A stretch of DNA of 64,000 bases from Archegozetes longisetosus (Eukaryota > Arthropoda > Arachnida > Sarcoptiformes > Trhypochthoniidae). Below, piece by piece: positions 51,886-61,690 of the stretch. The translations under genes and the position numbers were made by a program. Position 1 is the first letter of the stretch. Each line of letters begins with the position of its first letter. The notes under the pieces were generated by a model, which made no database searches, was not told the origin of the DNA, and saw nothing but the letters and a program-made list of their open reading frames with translations. Where the stretch lies: positions 3,844,001 to 3,908,000 of the forward strand of contig JAEMBT020000001.1 in assembly GCA_018873245.2 (NCBI GenBank). Reading direction: 5' to 3'.

Positions 51886-53504
51886 CATGAATAGATTCAA
51901 TACATTAAGCTTCATACTGGTCAATTGGCTGGCCCAGAGCCCGCATTTGGTGATTTGTGCGATATTCTGTGTTGACACCAGTAATGCTATAATGCGTTGA
52001 CGGAAAGAAAGCATTCCATTTCCTCTGCATTCGCTTTTGTTCAAGTATTTATTTGATAGATTCTACCGGAAGTAGATTCTGGATAGTCGCATATTTTCAC
52101 TAAGTTGCTATATTCTCCAATTCATATTATTTTCTATTTGTATAATATATTTGAAATATAGCGTAAAACTTAATTAAATCCATTCAAATATGAATTATTG
52201 AAACGCATAAAAGTTGAATAAATTGTATTGTTATTGCGAGAAATATTTGATTTTTCACCGAAAACAGTTGATCGGAAGCAAAGATAGCTTTTTGAGAACT
52301 CAGTGGGATATATCTTATATAATGGCATTTGCAAAAAGAAAGACTCCGCTGGTTGTACTTGAGTTGCATTATGATGAAGACAAAAAAACACAATTTACTT
52401 CAACTCTATTTGGTGTTGATGACCAATTTGCAAACACTGTCAATTCCGCTATTATTTTGTTCCTTTCAAAGGAGCATAGATAGACAAAATTAGAGATGAG
52501 AGAAGTATGTGTATAAGAGTAGTAAAGTTATGTCTATGAGAAGTACACGTATAACAATAGTAAAGTTATATGTATGAGAAGTAAAAAATGCAATAGTTTA
52601 CTTGCAGCTGGAATGCCAGTTAGGAAGACATAAACATAACTTATATTTGAAGCGCAATCAATGGGAGAGAGCGGGAGAGAGCAGGAGTGAGAGCGGGAGA
52701 GAGCGGGAGAGAGAGCGGGAGAGAGCGAGAGAGACAAATAGTGAGTCAGTGTGTGTACGTGTGTGTGAGTGAGAGAGAAGTTGCCGTTTTGTATTCATGG
52801 TCCGTTAGGTGATTCGCTGACAGTGTCACTATCATCAATGTAGTCATTTCGCTTTGTCATCTTTTGTGCAGAGCATTGGCAACACAAATCTTAGCTACAA
52901 TAGTGAGGATAGGAGCGAAATAGTTGAAAACTGAAATATCATAGCTTTGGTTGGTGTTTGATCTATTATTGTTGGCCACCGAAATGTTAGGCGTTTTATG
53001 CTTGAAACAAATCTAGCGATAGACGAGAAAAATACAGTATTTTTTATGAAAAATGAGTCAATATTTAGCTGAAAAATTGGAAATAATAAATTTTTTATCC
53101 AGTTTACAAAATAGTGTCAAAATTTGCTGTATATATATTTGACGTTTAGAAGTATTAATCACTAGTTCTCAGCAAAAAAATTTTCTGACAATCCGCTCGA
53201 ATCTAATAACTTAAGTTGAACTCACATTTTTTTTGGTCACATGTCAAACGATTCAGGATTTCTCATAAGCTCTTTCTTTGATGCTATTCTTATCCTCTCT
53301 TTATTTTTCAAACAAAATCAAATCTAAGACTTTGAAGAAAATAATAATTGTCATCGCTTTCATCTCAAACTCCGATTTGATTTGTAACACTTCTGAGGAG
53401 TTAATGTTGCAAATAGTGGTGCGATCGAGGAATCAGATGGGGATCATTCTCAAGTATGTTTTGGGGAATAGAAAATATAGTGACAGCTAAAAGAGAGAGA
53501 GAGA

Positions 53505-53557
<53 letters not shown>

Positions 53558-56500
53558 AGAGAAAGACCGAGGGACAGAGACAAACTTTACGACCGCGAAT
53601 CTCCTTAAGTCTAGCTCTCATACTTTTTCAGATGTGAGGCCAACAAAATGATAGTAGAAATAAAAAAAAAGATGGATAGATGAGGAGAAGAAGGATTGTT
53701 CAATAGAAATAAGAAGAGAATAGAAGTGATTTTAGTGTAATATATAGTATATAAATACCACGTTTTAGTTTAAGACTAAAACTAATCTTTTAATACTTTG
53801 TAATTCTGAATATCTGAATAAATATAACATGAATTCTTACAATTGTTTCTTCCTTCCTCTTCAATCTTTGAGAGACTACTTTTAAAATAAATACGATTTT
53901 GTTGACTGGTCACTCACTATCTATAATGGAAGCTCTGACAGAAATAGACTGTCGAGTTAGCCTTTATGTGATCGCTGACTATAGCTATGATTGCTGGCTA
54001 TGACTATGATCTGAAGCTATAACTATGATCGCTGGCTCACCACTAAATAACTGAAACCTTTTATTGTTTGCCTTTTGTGTTCTCTATTTTAAGGGATGTC
54101 GAGATTGGCAAGTGCTTCAAATACACTCACATTTGCCAAAAAACCTAACCTAACCTAACCTAATGTGGGGCTACAATCAATTTTTGATATCATATATGAG
54201 TGAGTGATTGCAAAGCATATAATATATAAGTTAGTCGCTCAAAAGCATATCATATACAAGTCAGTCATTGAAAAACATGTCAAGTCTGAACAGCCTTTCA
54301 AATTGTAAGAACATCTGTCGATCTAATTAAGTTTGGTGTTTATATCTGAAAAGTTATATTGAAAAATTGTTGTAAACTTTCTTCTACTTCAATATCTCCG
54401 TTGGAATTTGTCTAAATATAATAATCAATAGGAAGAGTTTAGTTCAATTCAAATGTAGGCATAGATTGTGAGCCGTGTAGGCATAGACTATGAGCTATGT
54501 CTGCACAGACCGTGAGCTATGTAGGCATAGATTTTGAGCTATTTATTATATATAGATTGAAACATGTCTTATCGGATGAGTCGTTGAGTTTAGTTGAATG
54601 AAAGAGAAGGACAATAGGGGTAGAAGAGCATAGATTGTCATACAATGATAGGAATAGGAGAGCATAGATAGACATAGAATCGTAGAATTGCTGAATTTAT
54701 TATATGACCCAAGAGAGGGTCTCAATCAAATGGCATTCAAATGTTCGCCAGAGTGCACTTTTCGCGGTGTCCCCAATAGTGATCTATTGTCTACTGAAGA
54801 CTACCAAACTTTTTTCCAATACACCCTAACAATTGGTAGATAAAAGCCTTTAGACAGGATTGCGGAGATGGGTCTCAAATGTCATTCTATGATAACATGT
54901 ATGCCAAACAGCGCTACTCTTCAACACATTTTGATTTTGTTCAATATGAAAAGCCATATACTATTTGATTGAGGAATTATTAAACGCAAAAAACTTCTCT
55001 ACAAATCGTTTGTAAATAGAAGCTAGAGAATAGTTTAGGTTAGGTTAGAATAGGCTAAGTTAGAATAGGTTAGGTTAGAATAGGCTAGGCTAGAATAAGC
55101 TAGGTTAGCTAAACTTAGCAGACTAACATTCTAGAGAAAATAGTTTCGCTTTAGTTCAGCGAAAGGAATCCTGCTCAATATTATTTACACAACAATAGAG
55201 AGTAGAAATACATTTAAATGCCTACTCAAAACTCTCTACCCATCTCTCTCTTGCTTCTCTCTCTATCTGTCCGTCTCTCTCTCCTCTCTGATCTTCGATG
55301 ATATACTGCTGTATAGAATATTTATATAACTCAGTAATGGCGTTAGGAAAAATACAGTTTATATAGTTTTAATCTGAATATTTGACTGCATGTTTGGCGA
55401 TAATTAATATAAATATATTGGCACAACATTTCCTATTTATGGTTTGACTGTTCCTGTTAACAAATGATTATTATATATAACTTCTATCAATTGAATCCAT
55501 ACCATTTCCTCTTCATATCGACTTTAAACATATGAATATTTCATTTGCGATCAACTCATTCTCCCCGTAGACTACATCCAATTGACAGTTTGTTTGCTTT
55601 TAATAATGCAATTTAAGCTTAATTGCGTTTAATTGCTATCAAACGTAAATCAATTCAAACAAAATTAATTCAAATTTTCATACTCTAATCATTGCATAAT
55701 TAAATGGTTTGAAATTTCAGTTAAGTTGATGGCAGTGAGAAATGAGAGGAATGTTAGAAACAGTTAGTAAAAGTTAGTAAAAGTTTGATTAATGTTTAAA
55801 ATGTATGTGCATTTGTTGAAAAGAGTAAGAATTGTTGAGGCACTTGAAAACGTAAATTGACTTAAATGTAAACATTAGCAAAATAATCTCACTTTTTCAC
55901 AGCAAGATTAGAGTAGAAGCAAAACATGCGAACAACTGTCTTCTTGTTTAATCATTAGTTCACTTTTCTTATGTTTATCTATAGGATAATCAATAATTTA
56001 TTTTTATTTTATCACTCGATAGGTTCGCATTAATTATAATTAAAATTGAAAAATCAATATCTTATAGATTTGAATTTAAAAAAGTTTTCAAAAAAGTTTT
56101 CAAAAAGCTTTTCAAAAAAGTTTTCAAAAAAATTTTTTAAAAACTTTTTAAACTACTTTGAAAAAGTGATAAAACTCTGTCCCTTATATGAGTATTTAAT
56201 TCTATCCTTAATTTGTCGTGAAAATAGTTGTCACTCGCAAAGTTAACATAAGCAGAGTAAAGTTAATAAGATATATATTGTAATGACTAAGGGATCGGTG
56301 CATATATTAAGAAAAATCAATTCACTGCTAGGATGAGAGAGTCAGTCTGTTGGACTGCTAGCGAGTTAGGCTTTTCAAAGTTCAATTGAGAATGGAGTTT
56401 CAATCAATTGAAGGCTAATGTGGAGACAATTTGCACGTCATACGCACACTTTTAGTGTGACAAAAATATCTATTATATGTATATATTTATGTTTCTGTAC

Positions 56501-59500
56501 GTCTCATTTAATTCGTGCTTATCGAGCAGTTTTATTTACTGTTATTTTATATTCTGCTATTCTCCATTCTATTATTCTCTATTCTGTTATTCTCTATTCT
56601 CTATTCTCTTATTCTAATATTTTGTTATTCTAAGCGCAGAAAACTTTTCAATTGATTAATGGATTTAAGTTATGGTCTGTAGTACTGATTAATCGAATAG
56701 TGGATTAGTTTGGCACCGAAAAGTTATATTTAGTAAAGACGTACGCATAAGAGTGAAGATTATTCTAAGATTTAAAACTATAAATATAGCGTAGCTAAGC
56801 TGCATTGATTCATGTTATGGTTCCGCAAATTTGTCAAATTTGATGCTAGTCTTTTAAATCGAGTTTCAAATCAATCATAACGTGATTTAGCATTAATTTA
56901 ACTTTCGAGTCAATGCGCTTAAAGAACAGATGTTTAATTAATTCAGTTTGAAAATTCAAACGCTTATTAACATATTTTCAATATTGAACATTCGATTTTT
57001 CTCTTTATTCTGTATTATATAAACATTTTTTTGACGTCTAAAAAATAATTGAGTTATATGAAAATTTTTGATTAATTCATTCTATTATTTGCAAGTCAGT
57101 TCAGATCTTGTCAAAGTTTTTAAATAGATTTTTCAAGTGACAAATTATAATAATTATATATAGTATAAGAAATACTAAAAGCAATGTTATTTAGCTAAGT
57201 TAACATTAGTCTGAAAACAGAGTTTAAGCAAACACAAACTGAAGCTTAACGCTAAAAGGATATAGCTTCGACAAAGATCGAGCATCAATTTTTACAAAGA
57301 CTCCAACAATGAATGAACGTAAACTAATCAATCTTGTGAAATTGTCTATTAAGGTTTATTGGTAATTTACATTCCTGTTCCTCAGTCTTATGTGATTACA
57401 CTGAAGACCAATACTATTTCTATTGCATTCCATTGAGACAAACACTTATAAACATAACCAAGCTAAATCAACTCCAGATTCTACCATATATTGAGTGATA
57501 AATTCAATATTCTTCTAGCTATCAACAGTGAAGAATCCATAAAACATTAAAGCTATAATTAAAAGTTTGAGCAATAGAATAATTGCGAGTGAATTGGAGT
57601 AAGAATTTGAAGGATTTCTTTATATTGGTTCCTATTGGTTGCCAACAGCAGTCAATTATTTGAGAGCAATAAAAGTAAAGTTTGAAATGAAAATCTGACG
57701 ACTAGTGTGCTTATACCGAAATAGTAATAAACAAATGCGTTTGTCGTTGGAACCATTGGTTCTTTACAAGATAGATTAATTACCAAGTTTTGCAATTAAC
57801 TCATTGCATCATGACTGTTATAAGTATTGCTGCTTTAGAGATAATCAACTATTTTCTATGTTTTCCTTCACTACTCATTCTAAACTACAATCGGCAGCTT
57901 GCAGCCCATCAGCTTGCAGCCCATCAGCTTAAGCTCCATATTATCCGAAGCTCTGAATAATTAAAATATCTATTTATTTATAGATTTCAACTTTGTCAAT
58001 GTATTGAAAAATTGGTTGGTAAAACTGAGATATCTACAATTTAATTAGATTATAAAAGAGTCGATTCCATTTCTGACTAGCAAAACACTTCATACCAATG
58101 ACTAAAACTAGTTATTCCAATTTGATTGCTAAGAAACGTCATTTCATAGAAACGATTGATAGAATTTAATAAATAATTGAAACTTATATGCATTTGAAAA
58201 TGGATAAGAAATAGAAACATTTGCTATACGATGGTATGAATGCTGAATGGATCGCATGGCATAACTTTCTAAGGCTTTGCAAAGCCCTACAGAAAGTTAA
58301 ATCTCAGAAGGACTATTGTATGATTTATTTGATAAGCTAACTTTTTAGTTCCTTTATCCATTTTGATCATATATTTTATTAGTTCAAAAATGAAAATTTC
58401 ATAAAATCCAAACTATTGAATGAATACTTGAACGATGGCAACAAATCATTACAAATCTGTTAAACTACTGTTGAGTTATAAGAAATAGATTAAAGAGTAT
58501 TAACGGCTAATTAACCAAAACAATAAATTATAACTGAAAGAGTTAAAAGAATAAAATACTAAAAGTATGTTAACATAATTACAGTTGTGCGACAAAACTT
58601 TGTGATGGAAGTATACGACGAGTTCCCAGTGGTGGGCAACACAGCAGTTATGAGATGTCACATACCAGGATTCGTGAAAGATTATCTCACAATAACAGCA
58701 TGGATAGAAGAGCCAACTGGTCGAGTAATCCAGCCAACAGGGACAATAATTGGGAACCATTCTTCTAGATATTTAATGCTTCAAAGTGGTGAACTTTATA
58801 TTAGAAATGTTGACTCCACTTTCAATCATCGTACTTATAAATGTCGTGCACGTAATCGACTTACTGGTGATACTTTCACCAGTGCTTCTTCTGGCAAACT
58901 CATCGTTACAGGTCTTATTTACTATCCTTTCTAACTCTTTTTTCTTATGCTTCTATCTGAAGCTCTCTGACCATCTCTTGCCTTCAGTCTAAGTCGTAAG
59001 CTGGAGCCTGAAGCTCTCTGACCATCCCTTACCTTTAGTCTAAGTCCTAAGCTGGAGCCTGAAGCTTTCTCATGATTTTTCCAGCCTTTAGGCTAGGTCT
59101 AAAGCTGAAGATCTAAATCTTACCTTTTTGGCCATTTTGATTTGAAACATATAAGGAGTAATTATGAAAAATGGCCGTAAGGTGTGAAATTGTAATTTAT
59201 GCTCCATGTTTGACTCGATCAAATGCCGCAATCAGTTATAAAGATTAGCTGATATTAAACTGTTTTCTTTATACATTTGTCCTATGTTTCTATTTTTATA
59301 GTAATGTTTATTACTCTCGTTTTATACCATTAACTTTACACTTTGTTTTAAGCATCAAATTAAGAAAATAACTTTAAGAAAATAACTTTTTCTTACAATA
59401 CTTTTCAAGCTATAAGTTTTCCACTTAAACAAACAATCCATTTGTTCGCTATTTTCCTCTCAAGATATTCAAACTGAAAACAAATATGACTTAGACTAAA

Positions 59501-60679
59501 AACAGATTTGATTGAGACTGAAAACAGATTTTGTTCAATAACCAAATAATTAGAAAAAATTGCTGAAAGTTAAGCTCCGATTCGATGACACACGTTCTCA
59601 ACATTCTCAACATATTTGCTGTTAAGCTTAAAGCTTACGCATTGTTTAGATTCTTAGAAAATAGAATCTGATTCGTAGGCGATTCCTATCTTGAAGTTTA
59701 GTATAAGAAAAAAACATTTAGTTACCCCTCACGACACCTAACTGGCTGTTTGACTGGAATATTTTCTAAATTAATTTTTACAGTGCTTTCATATAAGCTA
59801 TTTGTTTGCTAGAAAATAATAGTTGACATAGAGTGTAAAACACGTAGTTCACAATTAGTGCAGATATTTAGTGAACATTTTCTCAAATAAAGTCGTCATT
59901 TTTTAAGTATTGAAGCTTATTATCTAAACTTGTTGTCATTGAATGATTTAGTTGCATCACATATGAATACTTTATAAACATAAAAGTTTGCTGTCAATTA
60001 TTTATTTTAGGTATCATTAAAAAACTAAAATTAATATTTAAATTGAAAACAAAATACAAATTGAAAACTAAACTTAAAGTTAGATATAAACCTAATTGAA
60101 AGACTGAAATTGAATTTACTTTATAGAATAACTGAATGCAGAATAAGCTAAATGATTAAATATTTAAAACTTTCTGTCATCATATACCGAAAATATGCTT
60201 TGAATTTGATGCTAAAGTTTATATAACGTCTATTTATAATCATGTTCCTAATGATTATTTATTTATAATATTTGTTAAGTACTAGTAGCAAAACTTTAAT
60301 ATGCCCCAAAACCGATAATATATTGATATATATTATTACAAAGCTTGATATATGTGATTACAGAATCTCATATATATTATTACAGAATCTCATAGCGTAG
60401 TTTCTCCGCGAATCACTGAATCCAAATATCAAGTCAACTCCATCAATGGTGAATCAGTAGCACTTCCATGTCTCGCACAAGGCTGGCCACTGCCTACTTA
60501 TAAATGGTTCAAAAAGGATGGCGTCGAACGGATACCACTTTCCATGAACGAGAGAATGACAATTCTTGACGGAATATTACTCATACGCGATGTTGCCCTA
60601 CATGATAATGGGATATATCAATGTATTGCTAACAATACTATTGGAGAAGAGAAAATAGAGACTGAACTTATTGTTAGAT
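49066..60679 (+). CDS. Dscam: Dscam-type cell-adhesion molecule, Ig1-Ig3 exons (partial)
   Basis: Four exons join in frame: 49066-49351, 50124-50182, 58585-58911 and 60386-60679, coding for the first three Ig domains, about 322 residues. Dscam proteins are large single-pass adhesion molecules (about ten Ig and six fibronectin III domains) that bind homophilically in axon guidance and dendrite self-avoidance. Family hallmarks seen here are DVPGLR, SLVFPPFRPEDYR, the SVHVRG-VV junction between Ig1 and Ig2, LTGDT in Ig2 and the YQCIANN motif of Ig3. Each Ig has its Cys pair and core Trp. The signal-peptide exon was not found, and the remaining Ig, fibronectin, membrane and cytoplasmic parts lie beyond the right edge. 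Introns are 772, 8402 and 1474 bp, far larger than in the neighbouring genes. No duplicated alternative exons were seen. A Dscam-like paralogue is possible. Confidence 0.92.
49352..50123 (+). other. Dscam intron between the two Ig1 exons (772 bp)
   Basis: Starts GTCTGT and ends TTTTTACAG. AT-rich, with a small triple repeat of TCTAATCCAATAT near 49958-50000. No other feature seen. Confidence 0.85.
50124..50182 (+). CDS. Dscam: Dscam exon: end of Ig1
   Basis: A 59-bp micro-exon, phase 2 to phase 1, coding for the second Ig1 Cys and final strands (CIASNSIGAIASRSVHVRG). Acceptor TTTTTACAG|G and donor GGAG|GTAATG are both good. Joining it to the upstream and downstream exons restores the Dscam order exactly. 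Confidence 0.93.
50225..50356. repeat. CT-rich tract
   Basis: Degenerate CTCTCT/TCTGTC sequence starting about 40 bp after the donor at 50182. It is a polypyrimidine stretch on the sense strand. Confidence 0.7.
51184..51240. repeat. 17-bp tandem array, about 3.5 units, GAATATTC core
   Basis: Units GAATATTCTTGAGTTAA, GAATATTGTTGAGCTGA and GAATATTCTTGAACTGA, then a partial unit. Period and core are the same as in the array at 11727-11794, although the second half of the unit differs. Confidence 0.85.
51840..51881. repeat. (GA)n microsatellite
   Basis: About 20 uninterrupted AG dinucleotides inside the large Dscam intron. Confidence 0.95.
52660..52737. repeat. GAGAGCGG-rich tract
   Basis: Repeats of GAGAGCGG and GAGAGCAG, a GC-containing variant of the GA tracts, followed by a GT-rich stretch to 52770. 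Confidence 0.8.
53491..53565. repeat. (GA)n microsatellite with GGGA interruptions
   Basis: The longest GA tract in the window, about 75 bp, interrupted three times by GGGA. Confidence 0.93.
54142..54163. repeat. Short pure (CCTAA)4 tract
   Basis: Four perfect CCTAA units, the complement of TTAGG. This is one of the least degenerate telomere-like tracts here. Confidence 0.75.
54182..54281. repeat. Degenerate repeat of about 33 bp, 2-3 units
   Basis: Units share AAGCATATxATATAxAAGT followed by (T/C)AGTC. Lies in the large Dscam intron. Confidence 0.6.
54455..54542. repeat. 22-bp minisatellite, 4 units
   Basis: Four units of the form GTAGGCATAGA, three variable bases, then TGAGCTAT. Unit 3 begins GTCTGCACAGA. 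Confidence 0.85.
55035..55110. repeat. Degenerate TTAGG-like tract (TAGGTTAGAA)
   Basis: About eight units mixing TAGGT, TAGGC and TAGAA, with a tendency to a 10-bp higher-order unit. Confidence 0.7.
58585..58911 (+). CDS. Dscam: Dscam exon: complete Ig2
   Basis: A symmetrical 327-bp exon (phase 1 to phase 1). It codes for the whole of Ig2: first Cys in MRCHIPGFVKDY, core Trp in ITAWIEEP, SGELYIRNVD, second Cys in YKCRARNRLTGD. In fruit-fly Dscam1 this domain is split, with its first half drawn from a large exon array; here it is one constant exon. Acceptor ATTACAG|TT and donor TTACAG|GTCTTA are both good. Confidence 0.93.
58912..60385 (+). other. Dscam intron between Ig2 and Ig3 (1474 bp)
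   Basis: Contains a 51-bp direct duplication just after the donor and a triplicated 22-bp acceptor repeat at its end. The remainder is AT-rich with no reading frame of note. Confidence 0.8.
58958..59070. repeat. 51-bp tandem duplication next to the Ig2 donor
   Basis: Two 51-bp units (58958-59008 and 59009-59059) starting TGAAGCTCTCTGACCATC, then a diverging partial third. It is GC-richer than the rest of the intron and begins 46 bp after the exon end. Confidence 0.85.
60327..60392 (+). repeat. 22-bp triplication covering the Ig3 3' splice site
   Basis: Three 22-bp units, 60327-60348, 60349-60370 and 60371-60392, the last two almost identical (share ATTACAGAATCTCA). The third contains the functional acceptor TTACAG|AA at 60384-60385, and the exon's first seven bases belong to the repeat. 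The second unit contains an equal-looking AG at 60362-60363. Confidence 0.85.
60386..60679 (+). CDS. Dscam: Dscam exon: complete Ig3
   Basis: A symmetrical 294-bp exon (phase 1 to phase 1). It codes for Ig3: first Cys in ALPCLAQGWP, core Trp in YKWFKKDG, ERMTILDGILLIRDV, second Cys in YQCIANNTIGEE. The donor is a strong AGAT|GTAAGC. As with Ig2, the domain is not split and no alternative first-half cassettes are seen in the preceding 1.5 kb. Confidence 0.93.
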
Positions 60680-60877
60680 GTAAGCTATTGTCTCAAGTAT
60701 TGTTCTAAAAATACTTTAATATATTCGCTCTCCAGAATGCCCACTATGATTAATCACTACCTAGATTTGTCACATCAGACTACTATTTGATTTTCTATAT
60801 TCTGTTTTCTTTGACGTTTTTATGATTTATTTTCTTTTAATTTTCTATTACTATCTGTGTGTGTGTGGGGTTTTTGG

Positions 60878-61014
60878 TGCATGCAGTTCTTCATGTATGC
60901 AGCTCTTTGTGTATACGGTCCTTGTATACAGTCCTTCATGTATGCAGTCCTTCATGCATACAATCATTGATCTATACAACCCTTCATGTATGCCATTCTT
61001 CATCTATACAGTAG
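60878..61014. repeat. 15-17 bp minisatellite (ATGTATGCAGTCCTTC)
   Basis: About eight to nine degenerate units alternating TATGCAG and TATACAG with TCCTTCATG, about 200 bp after the Ig3 donor. Confidence 0.8.
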
Positions 61015-61576
61015 TCGATTGACAATAATTGCGATTATTTGAAACAAGCATACACTGACATATTTAACAATGTTGTTTGGTGTTATTTATTAATTCATAC
61101 ATCAAGTTGCATAGGATAAGACTTTCTTCTCTTTTGTTCAGTTCTACTGTCAGTCTCTTTGCTTTAATGCTTAGTTTTGCATAAATAATGTAATTCATTT
61201 CATTGTCAGTCAGACTTGATTTTAATGCACCCTATCGTATATTTCGTTCATATATTATATTAAAGATAGGGTTCAAGCGATATAACATTGAAAAGAAAGA
61301 TTCATAAAAATAAATCAGTTTTATTTAGATTTAGAAAACTTTTCAGAAGTCCTTTAATACTGTAGTGAATAGAAGAAGAAAAAAATCCAAATTTATATCG
61401 CCTTCTAATCCTTAAGGATTTGAATAATACTATCTGATTCTCATTGTTAGCCACTGTATACTTCATTCTGTTTATCGTAGATTTCATCTTAAAAGCTTTC
61501 ACTAATCTGTAGTGATGTAAGTATTAAATAGTTGTAATAGTATCCGATTAGTAGTTGGAATAACAATACATACAAA

Positions 61577-61690
61577 TACTACCCCGAAAGCTATCCAATT
61601 CTAACTTGAAGTAGTGGTCGAATGACAATAGATCACAAAATTATCCCTAAACTTATCCAATTCCAACTTGAAATAGTAGTCAAATAAAAG
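61577..61690. repeat. 60-bp direct duplication
   Basis: Two copies sharing TATCCAATTCxAACTTGAA(G/A)TAGT(G/A)GTC and flanking bases. Diverged at roughly one base in six. Confidence 0.7.

Larger units (their letters stand above)
50183..58584 (+). other. Large Dscam intron (8402 bp)
   Basis: No Ig-like reading frame or duplicate of the flanking exons was seen. The intron contains CT-rich and GA-rich tracts, a GAATATTC 17-bp array, TTAGG-like tracts and several minisatellites. A somewhat GC-richer patch at about 52740-52990 and another at about 50640-50760 might be regulatory; nothing in them is diagnostic. Confidence 0.75.

Noticed and set aside
52214-52483. 89-residue frame in the large Dscam intron
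   Set aside because: The peptide looks fairly protein-like but matches no Ig or other family I know, is open only as far as chance allows, and is not bounded by usable splice sites in the gene's phase.
50183-58584. Hypervariable half-Ig cassette exons in the Dscam introns
   Set aside because: Scanned for repeated Cys/Trp-bearing frames similar to Ig2 or Ig3 halves; none was found, and the flanking exons already code for whole domains.
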